Shown here one piece after another: positions 8,470-17,208 of a stretch of 64,000 nucleotides of DNA. Every line of letters begins with the position of its first letter. Positions within the stretch are counted from its first letter, which is position 1. The notes beneath the pieces are model-generated. The model was not told the origin of the DNA. It did not search any database and worked only from the letters and a program-made list of their open reading frames with translations. The translations under genes and the position numbers were made by a program. This DNA is from Mesorhizobium sp. AR02 (lineage in GTDB: Bacteria; Pseudomonadota; Alphaproteobacteria; Rhizobiales; Rhizobiaceae): NCBI RefSeq assembly GCF_024746835.1, contig NZ_CP080531.1, positions 62,001 to 126,000 of the forward strand. The letters are read 5' to 3'.

Positions 8470-9104
8470 TGGCGGCGGACCGCACCGGCGCGCCGCCACG
8501 CGCCTGGCAGCGCATGCTGTCCGGCCGCCGGCTCGACCTGCTCGACCCCTCGCCGCTCGACATCGAGATTTCGGACATTGCCCATGGGCTCGCCCGCGTC
8601 GCCCGCTGGAACGGCCAGACCAGCGGCGAGCATGCGTTTTCGGTCGCCCAGCATTCGCTGCTAGTCGAGGCGCTGTTCAACGATCTGGTGCCGCAGGCTT
8701 CGGCCACCGACCAGCTCGCGGCACTGCTGCACGATGCACCTGAATATGTCATCGGCGACATGATCTCGCCGTTCAAGTCGGTGATGGGCGGCAGCTACAA
8801 GGACTGCGAATTGCGCCTGCAGCGCGCCATCCATCTGCGCTTCTCGCTGCCGGCCGAACCGGCTGCGGCGCTGCGCAGGGACATCAAGCGCGCCGACCAG
8901 ATCGCCGCCTATTTCGAGGCAACGCTGCTTGCCGGCTTCTCGACCGCCGAGGCGACCGAATTCTTCGGCCGCCCGCGCGGTTTTTCCGCCGAGCGATTCG
9001 ACTTCACACCACGCTCGGTAACCTGGGCGCAGAATGCCTTCCTGAAGCGGTTTGCGACCATCGAGACGTCGCGGCACCCGGTTGCGACGTCGGCGGTAGG
9101 GTAG
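8469..9104 (+). CDS. HD-domain hydrolase (YfbR/5'-deoxynucleotidase-like)
   Basis: A 211-residue HD-superfamily protein. The metal site is readable: a His in TSGEHAFSVAQHS, the HD pair in LLHDAPEYVIGD, and a downstream Asp in RADQIAAYFEA. This pattern matches the YfbR group, which dephosphorylates deoxynucleoside monophosphates. The ATG overlaps the stop of the ygfZ-like gene by one base, showing coupling. The C-terminal tail after about residue 195 is polar and probably disordered. Family placement is good; substrate specificity is inferred. Confidence 0.85.
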   Translation: MAADRTGAPPRAWQRMLSGRRLDLLDPSPLDIEISDIAHGLARVARWNGQTSGEHAFSVAQHSLLVEALFNDLVPQASATDQLAALLHDAPEYVIGDMISPFKSVMGGSYKDCELRLQRAIHLRFSLPAEPAAALRRDIKRADQIAAYFEATLLAGFSTAEATEFFGRPRGFSAERFDFTPRSVTWAQNAFLKRFATIETSRHPVATSAVG

Positions 9105-9169
9105 AAAACGCTAAATTAACCGGAAACGTCAACAGTGCGGTGTTGGATCAAACACCGCAGGCGCGCCTC

Positions 9170-11311
9170 ATGCCCGTCGTGGATGTCAAGGTTGGTTCGG
9201 TCATCCCGGAGCGGGTGGCCGAAGGCGTGGAGCGCTCTCGCCACATGGAAGACGAGCTGCGCGAACAGAATGAGCGCTTTTCAGCCGCTGTCGAGAACAT
9301 GTCGCATGGCCTGTGCATGTTCGATGCCGACGAGCGCATGATCATCTGCAACGGCAACTACATCAACATCTTCTGCCTCGACGCCAAGCTGATACGACCG
9401 GGCATCCACTTCATCGACATCCTGCGGCACAGCGTCGACATCGGCATCGCCTCGCAAAGCGCCGACGAGCTCTATGCAATCCGCAAACCCTATATCGACC
9501 AGGCAAAACCCTCGACCTACGAAGAGACGCTGTCGGATGGTCGCATCATCAACATCTCGCACCGCCCGCTGGCCCTGGGCGGCTGGGTCTCGATCTACGA
9601 GGACATCACCGAACAGCGGCGCGCCGAGCAGGATCTCAAGGAGCAGCATCGCCGTTTCGACGCCGCACTCGCCAACATGTCGCAAGGCTTGCTGATGTAC
9701 GACGCCGACGGCAAGATGATCGTGCGCAACCGGCGTTTTCTTGAGCTCTACAACGTCACCGCGGCGGACTTTCCGCTTGGGACGACGCACCGCGACGCGC
9801 TCGAAAAATTGCTGGAACTGGGCATCTATACGAAGATCGACGTCGACAGCGAAGTCGCCAAGACCGAAGCCTGCCTAGCGGCGGCAAAACCGCATTCGGC
9901 CTATCGCTATCTTACCGACGGCAGGACGGTTCTAGTCACACGACGGCCGATGAGCGGCGGCGGCTGGGTGGTGACTTTCGACGACGTCACCGAACGTCGC
10001 CGCACCGAAGAGCGCATGATCCATCTTGCGCATCACGATACGCTGACCGGACTGCCCAACCGCTCGATGTTTCGCGAACGGCTCGACCTTGCGCTGGAGG
10101 ATGCGGCAGCACCACCGTTGGCGATCTTCTCGCTCGATCTCGATCGCTTCAAGGCGATCAACGACACCTGGGGACATCCTGCCGGCGACTGGCTCTTGAA
10201 AAGCGTGGCCGAGAGGCTGCAGCGTTGCCTGCGCAATGAGACAGACATCGTCGCCCGCTTCGGCGGCGATGAGTTCGTCATCATGCAGTTCAATTCCAGG
10301 GGCATCGCCGATGCTGAAAAACTGGCGAAGCGCATCGTCGAGGCGATCGCAAAACCGTTTCGCGACAAGAGCCGGGACATGCATGTCGGCATCAGCCTGG
10401 GCATCGCCGTCTTCCCCGACGATGGCATGGACGCCGATACGCTGCTGAAAAATGCCGATACGGCGCTCTATCGGGCGAAGAGCGAAGGGAGAAACCTCTA
10501 TCGTTTCTTCGAGCCCGCTATGGACGCCATCGTGCAGGCCCGCCGGGCGCTCGAGGTCGACCTCGAGGCGGCGCTGCCGCGCCAGGAATTCGATCTCGAT
10601 TTCCAGCCCATCATGAACATCGCCTCCGGCGAGATCATCGGCGCGGAGGCCTTGATGCGCTGGCATTCGCCGGCGCGCGGCACCGTCGCGCCGGACGCAT
10701 TCATTCCGGTGGCCGAAGAAACCGGACTGATCGTGCCGCTTGGCGAGTGGGTGCTGAGGACGGCCTGCGCGGCGGCGGTAAGCTGGCCGCCCGGCTTGCG
10801 CATCGCGGTCAATGTCTCAGCTGTGCAGCTCAAAAGCGGTGGGTTTGCCCGAAGCGTCATCTCGGCGCTGGCCTTCTCCGGCGTGCCGGCCGCACAGCTG
10901 GAGCTGGAAATCACCGAAACGGTGCTGATGGACGAGAGCAAAGCCGTGCTCAAAACGCTGCGGCAGTTGCGCGATCTCGGCATCCGCATCGCGCTGGATG
11001 ATTTCGGCACCGGCTATTCCTCGCTCGGCTACCTCAGGCATTTCCCGGTCGACAAGATCAAGATCGATCGCTCCTTCATCCGCGACATGGGCAATCGCGA
11101 CACGGCGGCGATCGTCCGCACCATCATCGGGCTCGGCAACGAGCTTGGCATTGTGGTCACAGCCGAGGGCGTCGAGACCGAGGTGCAACTCGATATGCTG
11201 CGCGACAATGGCTGTGTCGAGGCACAGGGTTATCTGATCGGCGTACCCGCGAAGGCGGGGGACATCCAGCGTCTGTTGAAGTCGCGTGCGCTGCACAGCC
11301 ACACCGGCTGA
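9170..11311 (+). CDS. PAS-PAS-GGDEF-EAL cyclic-di-GMP signalling protein
   Basis: About 713 residues with no membrane segment, so probably cytosolic. Two tandem PAS-type domains (each opening with a FDAAL/FSAAV-x-NMSHGL/NMSQGLLMYDADG motif) are followed by a GGDEF domain (ARFGGDEFVIMQ) and an EAL domain (GAEALMRW, LDDFGTGYSSLGYL and KIKIDRSFI). Both active sites look intact, so synthesis and hydrolysis of c-di-GMP are possible. The inhibitory RxxD site five residues before GGDEF reads NETD and is probably absent. The ATG at 9170 has AGG nine bases upstream; in-frame GTG 9140 is an alternative. It follows the HD hydrolase gene with no obvious terminator. Confidence 0.93.
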   Translation: MPVVDVKVGSVIPERVAEGVERSRHMEDELREQNERFSAAVENMSHGLCMFDADERMIICNGNYINIFCLDAKLIRPGIHFIDILRHSVDIGIASQSADELYAIRKPYIDQAKPSTYEETLSDGRIINISHRPLALGGWVSIYEDITEQRRAEQDLKEQHRRFDAALANMSQGLLMYDADGKMIVRNRRFLELYNVTAADFPLGTTHRDALEKLLELGIYTKIDVDSEVAKTEACLAAAKPHSAYRYLTDGRTVLVTRRPMSGGGWVVTFDDVTERRRTEERMIHLAHHDTLTGLPNRSMFRERLDLALEDAAAPPLAIFSLDLDRFKAINDTWGHPAGDWLLKSVAERLQRCLRNETDIVARFGGDEFVIMQFNSRGIADAEKLAKRIVEAIAKPFRDKSRDMHVGISLGIAVFPDDGMDADTLLKNADTALYRAKSEGRNLYRFFEPAMDAIVQARRALEVDLEAALPRQEFDLDFQPIMNIASGEIIGAEALMRWHSPARGTVAPDAFIPVAEETGLIVPLGEWVLRTACAAAVSWPPGLRIAVNVSAVQLKSGGFARSVISALAFSGVPAAQLELEITETVLMDESKAVLKTLRQLRDLGIRIALDDFGTGYSSLGYLRHFPVDKIKIDRSFIRDMGNRDTAAIVRTIIGLGNELGIVVTAEGVETEVQLDMLRDNGCVEAQGYLIGVPAKAGDIQRLLKSRALHSHTG

Positions 11312-11327
11312 TGACATCGACGCCAGG

Positions 11328-12218
11328 TCAGCGCAGCGTTTCCAGGTATTTCTCGTGGAAGCTGACATAGCCGGGCTCGACCACCTGCAGATGCCGCTCG
11401 ATCAGCGCGTGAAACTGCGGCAATTGATGAAACGGCACACCGGGATAGGCATGATGCTCGGCATGGAACGGCATGTTCCAGGCCAGCTTGCGCACCACCC
11501 AGTTGGTCAGCGTGGTTCTCGTATTCTCCAGCATGTTGGCAACGAACGGACAGCGGCCGTGCTCGGCCAGCAGATAGAGGCGCAGAAAGGGCTGACCGAG
11601 CAAAGCGGGAATGATCCAGACATAGAGGAGCACAGAGAGCCGGAAATAAAGGGCGAGCAGAATGACGACGGCGTAGAAGGCAATCATGGCGCGCGCCTCA
11701 GCCCGCACTTTGGGTCGGCCTTTGGGCGGCACATAGCTTTCCTGGCTGTCGCCAAAGGCGTTGGCGTAGAGCGTCTTGAGATGACCCCACCACAGCGGGA
11801 TGCCGGAAACATGCACGAGGTACTGCCGCAGCGTTTCCGGTTTGGGAAAGGCCAGCTCCGGATCGTTCTCGGGGTCCTGGGTGAAGCGATGGTGGGCGAA
11901 ATGAAAGTAGCGGAACCAGTCGGCCGGCAGCGCCAGCGCCAGGCTGCACACCCGCGCCACGGCGTCATTCAGCCACTGCGTCTCGAAGGCCGTGCGATGA
12001 ACCGTTTCGTGCAGCAGCGTGAACAGGAACACGATCAGGATGCCTTGCGGCAGCATCAGCAACGGCCAGAACGGCACTTTCGCGGCGATCAGCGATCCGA
12101 TGATGACAATCGCACCCCAGTGGGCGCCGAGCTGAACGAGACCCGCAGCGTCGGACTTGGCGGTCAGGCGACTGCGCTCTTCCGGGGTCAATGACGCGAT
12201 TATGTCGCGATGGTCCAT
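11328..12218 (-). CDS. Membrane fatty-acid desaturase family protein
   Basis: A 296-residue integral membrane diiron enzyme of the desaturase/hydroxylase superfamily. Three histidine boxes are clear: HETVH near residue 70, HFAHH near 105 and HAEHH near 250. Hydrophobic spans lie at about 33-68 and 185-220. Members introduce double bonds or hydroxyls into acyl chains or related lipids; the substrate is not readable. It is transcribed divergently from a LysR gene 113 bases away that carries a perfect palindrome, so that regulator probably controls it. It converges with the GGDEF-EAL gene with only 16 bases between stops. Confidence 0.9.
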   Translation of the reverse strand: MDHRDIIASLTPEERSRLTAKSDAAGLVQLGAHWGAIVIIGSLIAAKVPFWPLLMLPQGILIVFLFTLLHETVHRTAFETQWLNDAVARVCSLALALPADWFRYFHFAHHRFTQDPENDPELAFPKPETLRQYLVHVSGIPLWWGHLKTLYANAFGDSQESYVPPKGRPKVRAEARAMIAFYAVVILLALYFRLSVLLYVWIIPALLGQPFLRLYLLAEHGRCPFVANMLENTRTTLTNWVVRKLAWNMPFHAEHHAYPGVPFHQLPQFHALIERHLQVVEPGYVSFHEKYLETLR

Positions 12219-12302
12219 CGGCTTCGATCCAGGCTGGCGATTTGATGAGGCCCACTCTAGCCGGTGAAAAAGCTTTCCAAAAACGACGATTCCTGCGATT
12301 TG

Positions 12303-12314
12303 GATAAGCTTATC
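12303..12314. promoter_or_regulatory. Perfect 12-bp palindrome, likely LysR operator
   Basis: GATAAGCTTATC is an exact palindrome lying 17 bases upstream of the LysR ATG (12332) and 85 bases from the desaturase start. A partial copy of the half-site (TTATCTTATC) follows directly. Position and symmetry fit an autoregulatory site in a divergent LysR promoter; the link to this regulator is inferred. Confidence 0.5.
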
Positions 12315-12331
12315 TTATCTATCTGGCAATC

Positions 12332-13264
12332 ATGGTCACATCTCCATCGCTGAAAGGACTTCAGGCGTTCGAGGCCGCGGCGCGCACGGGCAGCTTTGCG
12401 GCGGCGGCGGAGGAGCTTTCTGTCTCGGCCGCCGCCGTCAGCCAACTCATCCGCACCGTCGAGGAACAGATGGGCCGCAAGCTGTTTCATCGGGTCAACC
12501 GCAAGGTTGTCCTCACCGAGGCAGGCGTGGAAATGCTGCCGCGGCTGACCATGGCCTTCCAGGAAATCGGCAGTGTTTCGCGCGAACTCGGCGGCGATGC
12601 GTTCCGCCCGCGCCTGGTGGTCTCGGTGCCGCCATCCATGGCCATGGGTTGGCTTTCGCAGCGTCTCGCCGGCTTCGTCGCCAGCCATGGCGCCGCCGAT
12701 ATATCGCTGCGCGGTGACGACGACCCGGTGCCGTTCGACCGCGAACTGATCGACATCAGGCTCTCCTACGGTCCGCACTATCGCGAGCACCCGACCGAGG
12801 ACATCGCCCGGGACGCCGTCTATCCCGTCTGCGCGCCAGGGCTTGCCAGCGGGATCAATGCGGATGGCGGCCCGCTCGCCGGGCTGCCGCTGATCCATAC
12901 CGACTGGGGACCGACCGGCGCCTCGTTTCCGTCCTGGCGCAACTGGTTCGAGGCCGCTGGTGTCCAGCCCGGCCGGGCGGCGCAGCGCGGCCTGTCGGCC
13001 AACTCGTCGCGCGCCGCACTCGACCTTGCCATTTCGGGGCTGGGCGTGGCACTGGCACAAGGGGTCTATTGTGCCGAAGCGCTGGAGGACGGCAGGCTGG
13101 TCCGGCCCGCCGCCAAGGCGATCGCGCTGCGCCAGCCCTATTGCCTGACCATTCCGGAGCGCAGCGCCAGACGCGATGTCGTGGCGGCGTTCCGCGATTG
13201 GCTGATCAACGAATGCCAACGCGCGGTGGGCTCGCCGGCACTGCGTGCCAGATCCGCAACATAA
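12332..13264 (+). CDS. LysR family transcriptional regulator (GcvA-like)
   Basis: A 310-residue LysR regulator with an N-terminal winged helix-turn-helix (LKGLQAFEAAARTGSFAAAA, then VSAAAVSQLIRTVEE) and the KLFHRVNRKVVLTEAG wing. A periplasmic-binding-like effector domain runs from about residue 90 to 300. The SWRNWFEAAG and LALAQG-type segments resemble the GcvA/AmpR branch. It is divergent from the desaturase gene, which is its likely target; the effector is unknown. Confidence 0.93.
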   Translation: MVTSPSLKGLQAFEAAARTGSFAAAAEELSVSAAAVSQLIRTVEEQMGRKLFHRVNRKVVLTEAGVEMLPRLTMAFQEIGSVSRELGGDAFRPRLVVSVPPSMAMGWLSQRLAGFVASHGAADISLRGDDDPVPFDRELIDIRLSYGPHYREHPTEDIARDAVYPVCAPGLASGINADGGPLAGLPLIHTDWGPTGASFPSWRNWFEAAGVQPGRAAQRGLSANSSRAALDLAISGLGVALAQGVYCAEALEDGRLVRPAAKAIALRQPYCLTIPERSARRDVVAAFRDWLINECQRAVGSPALRARSAT

Positions 13265-13288
13265 CGGAATCAGCCACTTTGCTCAGGA

Positions 13289-13933
13289 CTAGCGGCGCCT
13301 TTGGCCGAACTGGCCCGGAACGCGCCTGACCGGTTCAGCCACGACCGTCTGCAGCACCGGTACGGCACGAGGGCCTTGAGCAAATTTGCCAGGTACGAAC
13401 CCAAGCATGATCAGCGCGGCAATGAAGCCGTATCGCAGGATGTCGAAGGCCAGAGGCGAAAGACCGCCGTGGAACAATGCGATGGCCAGTTTCGGGACGA
13501 GCACGCCGAAACCGACCAAGGCCGGCCAGCCAATGTCGCGCACACGGGCGAATACCATCCATATGATCGCAACCAGGGTGGCATAGCCCATCGCCACGAG
13601 TATGGACATGTAGATCGCGCCGACGGCCGAGCTCTTCGCTTCCATGGCGAGCGCCTGAGCTACCATCCCCGCCGCATGGTCTTGTACAGGGTCTGTTGGC
13701 GACGCTTCGCCTTGCGCCGGTCGGTCACCGGTCCTCAACCCCTCGACAAAGGATTGTTGGCTCTCTGCAATCTTCGCGCCGTCGGCCGCATAGATCTGCT
13801 TCTGGATGCCTTCCTTTGCCCCAACCAGAAAATGCTCGATTGGCTCCTTGGCAAAATCGAATCCGATAAGGAATATTAGCAAGAATAAATACAGTAGCGG
13901 CCCACAATTTCCTGATTGGAACAGCTTTATCAT
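13289..13933 (-). CDS. Hypothetical membrane protein (214 aa)
   Basis: An N-terminal membrane segment (PLLYLFLLIFLIGFDF, residues 12-27) is followed by a polar, probably periplasmic stretch of about 75 residues. Three more hydrophobic helices come next (about 103-125, 133-153 and 160-180) and then a basic Pro/Arg-rich tail. No motif is recognised. The upstream DNA (13934-14040) is AT-rich compared with its surroundings. It converges with the LysR gene, 24 bases stop to stop. Topology suggests an inner-membrane protein; function unknown. Confidence 0.7.
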   Translation of the reverse strand: MIKLFQSGNCGPLLYLFLLIFLIGFDFAKEPIEHFLVGAKEGIQKQIYAADGAKIAESQQSFVEGLRTGDRPAQGEASPTDPVQDHAAGMVAQALAMEAKSSAVGAIYMSILVAMGYATLVAIIWMVFARVRDIGWPALVGFGVLVPKLAIALFHGGLSPLAFDILRYGFIAALIMLGFVPGKFAQGPRAVPVLQTVVAEPVRRVPGQFGQRRR

Positions 13934-14044
13934 ATTGCCAAAATACCCCGAGCAATCTGCAATACAGCTCGAGTAACATGAACCAGTTTAACTATGGTTA
14001 TCGAGCTTGCACCAAATTGAGCCAAGCACGGGCACGACGGCAAA

Positions 14045-14317
14045 TCAAAGGTGTCCGCTCAATGCCTCGACCATGTCCTTGTTCGTCGCCACGGGAATGA
14101 TCTCGAACTCGACCAGATCAGCCCATTCGATGACCCAGCGCTGCAGCAGCGTGACGTCATCGGTCTCCACCAGCAGGAAGCAGCGGCTCATATCCGCCGC
14201 GATCCAGCTGTGGTGCACGACAAGCTCCTCCGGCTTCAGTCGGCCCCGATCGCGGAAGCGGCGGTAGATATCCTTGCGGTCGCAGCCGGTGAAATCCTCG
14301 ATCACGATGAACTGCAT
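14045..14317 (-). CDS. DUF3303 family protein
   Basis: A 90-residue protein matching DUF3303: MQFIVIEDFTGCDRKDIYRR, HHSWIAADMSRCFLLVETDD and WADLVEFEIIPV. This is a small ferredoxin-like alpha/beta fold found across proteobacteria with no assigned function. GGGGGGAA lies directly upstream of the ATG on the minus strand. It is downstream of the RLAN-RimK gene but separated from it by the strong hairpin at 14391-14429, so cotranscription is doubtful. Confidence 0.85.
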   Translation of the reverse strand: MQFIVIEDFTGCDRKDIYRRFRDRGRLKPEELVVHHSWIAADMSRCFLLVETDDVTLLQRWVIEWADLVEFEIIPVATNKDMVEALSGHL

Positions 14318-14330
14318 GTTTCCCCCCTAG

Positions 14331-14430
14331 AGCAATTCCAGGAAAAGTGTGAGGCGGTTTTCCGTCCGGAATGCTTCAAAACAAAGAGATAGAGCGGCTC
14401 GGCGTTTCCGTGAAACGGCGAGCCGCTCTA
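14331..14430. repeat. Rhizobial-type intergenic repeat with strong hairpin
   Basis: The stretch starts AGAGCAATTCCAGGAAAAG, a sequence style common in rhizobial intergenic repeats. It ends in a long hairpin at 14391-14429: 11-bp outer arms AGAGCGGCTCG and CGAGCCGCTCT, a G-G mismatch, inner 6-bp arms CGTTTC and GAAACG, and a CGT loop. It lies eight bases beyond the RLAN-RimK stop on the minus strand and may act as a transcript end or stability hairpin, though no T-run follows. Confidence 0.75.
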
Positions 14431-14436
14431 GTTGAA

Positions 14437-15903
14437 CTATTGTCGTCCTGGCCGGTCGAGCCGCTCGAGGAACCACTGCGTCAGCCGCACCCAAACCTCG
14501 TCCTTCTCGCCGGAATCCTCCCAGCCATGGTCGAGATTGGGGTTATCGTTGACCTCGATGACGAAGACGCCATCCTTGGTCTCCTTGAGGTCGACGCCGT
14601 AAAGGCCGTCGCCGATGCAGCGCGCCGCCTTGACCGCGGTCTCGACGACATGGGCCGGTGTCTCCTTCAGCGTGAAGGTCTTGATGCCACCCTGGTCGGG
14701 CTTGCCATTGGCCTTGTGGTTGACGATCTGCCAGTGCTTTTTGGCCATCAGATAGTGCACGGCAAACAGCGGCTGGCCGCCGAGCACGCCGACGCGCCAG
14801 TCATATTCAGTTGGGATGAATTTCTGCGCGATGAGGAGGTCGGAATCCTCCAGCCACTCGGTCGCAAGCCGTGTCAGTTCCTCCAGATTCTCGCATTTCT
14901 TGACGCCGCGCGAGAAGGAGGAATCCGGAATCTTCAGGACCAGCGGGAAGCCTAGTGTCTGTGCGGCCAGTTCGAGGTCAGAGGTGCCGGCGATCATCAC
15001 CGTCGGTGGCACCGGCACCTTGTTGTAGGCCATCAGTTCGTTGAGATAGACCTTGTTGGTGCAGCGGATCATCGACAGCGGGTCGTCGATGACCGGCATG
15101 CCTTCCTGCTGGGCGCGGCGGGCGAAGCGATAGGTGTGGTTGGAGATCGAGGTGGTCTCGCGGATGAACAGCGCATCGTAGTTCGCGAGCTTGGCGAGGT
15201 CCTTCCTGGTGATGGGCTCGATTTCGACCCCCATCTTTTCGGCGATCTTGGCCCAGTAGCGCAGCGACGAGATTTCCGACGGCGGCAGTTCCTCATGCGG
15301 ATCGACCAGCGTGGCGAAGGTATAGCGCGCCGGCGTGCGCCCCTTGGTGTCGCGCCATTCGCGGTTGGTGTAGGTCTCCAGGCACTGGATGAAGCTTTTT
15401 TCCTCGTCCTCGGTCATCCGCGCCAGCGGATGGAAGCCGATCTTGCGGATCGAAGCCCATTCGGCGCTGTCCTTGATATGGACTTCGAGCGCCGGGGCGC
15501 GGAACCAGTCGAACAACAGCTTGGCGAAACGGTCCCATACCTTGGACGGGCCGATGCCGAAGAAGATGCAGACCTTGGCCGGAAAGGCACCACCGAGGTC
15601 CTTGCGGCATTTGTTGAGCGCCAGCTCCAGTTCCGGCAGCGCATGCTCGTAGAGCTTGCGTTCCGACAGGTCGATCATCGTCTCGACGGTGGGAATGACC
15701 TTGTGGCCGCGCGAGCTCGCCAGCAGCGAGGCGTAGTAGCCGCGGCTCTGGTAGCCATAGTTGTTCGACAGGTTGATGACCTTCGGCCGCTGGCCGCGGA
15801 ACAGTGACGGATGCGCGAGATAGTCGCGATTGGTGATGATCTTGTGCGGTGTCGCCACCTGGTCGAGATCGCTCTGCCTGCCGGTAAGAATGACCCAGGT
15901 CAT
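14437..15903 (-). CDS. RLAN-domain RimK-like ATP-grasp ligase
   Basis: The 488-residue protein has an N-terminal RLAN-type domain (about residues 1-200, with ITNRDYLAHPSLF and KVINLSNNYGYQSRGYYASL) and a RimK-like ATP-grasp ligase domain (about 205-480). Ligase features include DPLSMIRCTNKVYLNELM, the FPLVLKIPDSSFSRGV strand-loop, and the metal-binding FVIEVNDNPNLDHG. ATP-grasp enzymes join a carboxylate to an amine through an acyl-phosphate. This subgroup is predicted to build peptides or tag proteins, with no proven substrate. The start codon overlaps the stop of the GNAT-C39 gene by one base, so the two enzymes are made together. A long hairpin follows the stop. Confidence 0.9.
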   Translation of the reverse strand: MTWVILTGRQSDLDQVATPHKIITNRDYLAHPSLFRGQRPKVINLSNNYGYQSRGYYASLLASSRGHKVIPTVETMIDLSERKLYEHALPELELALNKCRKDLGGAFPAKVCIFFGIGPSKVWDRFAKLLFDWFRAPALEVHIKDSAEWASIRKIGFHPLARMTEDEEKSFIQCLETYTNREWRDTKGRTPARYTFATLVDPHEELPPSEISSLRYWAKIAEKMGVEIEPITRKDLAKLANYDALFIRETTSISNHTYRFARRAQQEGMPVIDDPLSMIRCTNKVYLNELMAYNKVPVPPTVMIAGTSDLELAAQTLGFPLVLKIPDSSFSRGVKKCENLEELTRLATEWLEDSDLLIAQKFIPTEYDWRVGVLGGQPLFAVHYLMAKKHWQIVNHKANGKPDQGGIKTFTLKETPAHVVETAVKAARCIGDGLYGVDLKETKDGVFVIEVNDNPNLDHGWEDSGEKDEVWVRLTQWFLERLDRPGRQ

Positions 15904-17084
15904 TATCTCTTTCCCAAAGTGATGGCGGCACGCAGTCCGTCGCGGCCGAACTGCGCCATGTTCATGAAGATGCCGTAGGGCACGGGAATGTTGGCGGCAT
16001 CAAGGATGGTTTCCTGCCTTTCGTCCTCGACCCAGGGATCGTGGATCAGAATATGGTCGCCATCGTCGCCGATGGCCAGCACCCAGTGCGGCACCTTCTT
16101 GCCGAACATCAGGAAGCCGCTGATCAGCACCAGCACCAGTTTTCCCGCAGCGATCGCGGTTCTGATGTCATCGATGGTGAACGGGCGGTAATTCACCGGG
16201 ATGCCGTAACGTTCCGCACGGCGGCGAAAGTCGACCTGGGCCAGTTCCATCACCCGGCGCTTGTCCTCGCTGCGCACCGACTGCAGGAACAGCGCGCCGT
16301 AGAAGGAAACGAAAATCTCCGCCGCGAGCCCGCTTTCGTATCCAGAGACAGCCAGGCCGAATGGTTCGCAGCCGCCCGGGCCTGACATCATGAAGACGGT
16401 CGTCGCCTCGCGCCAGAGGCGGATTTCCATCACCGGGTCGGGCACGAAGCCCCGATCGAAATTGGCCATGGCCATCATCAGGCAGCATGGGCCGCAGGTG
16501 AACTCGCATGTCTGCTGATAGAACGGCACCCTGGTAGCGATCGGAACGTCGCCGCGCAGGGTCTTTTCATAACGAAGCGCCGTCGCGCCGTCCTCGTAAT
16601 AGCCAGGCTCACGGCCAATCTTGCGATAGCCGGCCTGCTCGTAGATGCTGATGGCTCGGCTGTTGTCCTCACGCACTTCGAGACGCAGCATCATGCGGTC
16701 GTGTTCGAACGCTGCGTCTTCCGCCGACGCGAGCAGCATACGGCCAACACCCAGCCCGCCAAAAAATGGACCCGTGGCTATGGAGTAAAGCCGCGCCACC
16801 CCACTGCCCTTGCGAAACAGCACGATCGCATAACCGGCGACGCGGCCATCGACTTCGGCGACCAGCGTCTCGGCGGTCTCGCGCTCGATGAACAGGCGAA
16901 AGGAGCGACGGGAAATGCGATCGCTCGAGAAAACGGCTTTCTCGATGGCGGCGAGATCATCGACGTCAGACGCGCGGGCCGTGCGGATCTCGGCAGGCAT
17001 GCGACTTGAGAAAACCTCGATTGCGTTGCGGAAACGGCCCCGGTCAAAAGCGTCGCAAACACCGGCCGAAGCGCCGGTATTCAT
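15903..17084 (-). CDS. GNAT acetyltransferase fused to C39-like cysteine peptidase
   Basis: A two-domain protein of about 393 residues. An N-terminal GNAT domain (residues about 30-180) shows IRTARASDVDDLAAIE, GLGVGRMLLASAED for acetyl-CoA binding and ISIYEQAGYRKIGRE. A C-terminal papain/C39-like domain starts at YQQTCEFTCGPCCLMMAM, with the likely nucleophile Cys in CGPC, then KKVPHWVLAIGDDGDHI with His and HDPW with Asp, so the triad looks intact. It is translationally coupled to the RLAN-RimK ligase. ATG 17084 lies 12 bases after AGGAG; TTG 17087 gives ideal spacing, and an internal ATG at 17000 is closer to typical GNAT starts. Confidence 0.88.
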   Translation of the reverse strand: MNTGASAGVCDAFDRGRFRNAIEVFSSRMPAEIRTARASDVDDLAAIEKAVFSSDRISRRSFRLFIERETAETLVAEVDGRVAGYAIVLFRKGSGVARLYSIATGPFFGGLGVGRMLLASAEDAAFEHDRMMLRLEVREDNSRAISIYEQAGYRKIGREPGYYEDGATALRYEKTLRGDVPIATRVPFYQQTCEFTCGPCCLMMAMANFDRGFVPDPVMEIRLWREATTVFMMSGPGGCEPFGLAVSGYESGLAAEIFVSFYGALFLQSVRSEDKRRVMELAQVDFRRRAERYGIPVNYRPFTIDDIRTAIAAGKLVLVLISGFLMFGKKVPHWVLAIGDDGDHILIHDPWVEDERQETILDAANIPVPYGIFMNMAQFGRDGLRAAITLGKR

Positions 17085-17208
17085 CAAGCGCTATCGCTCC
17101 TTGATTAGGGCCGAATTGTGACAGGTTCCGCGGCGGCAAGGAAGCTCGCGGGCTTTGAACAGGATCGCTGTTTTGATAGGCCACCGGCTGCGACCAATTG
17201 CGGCCAAA

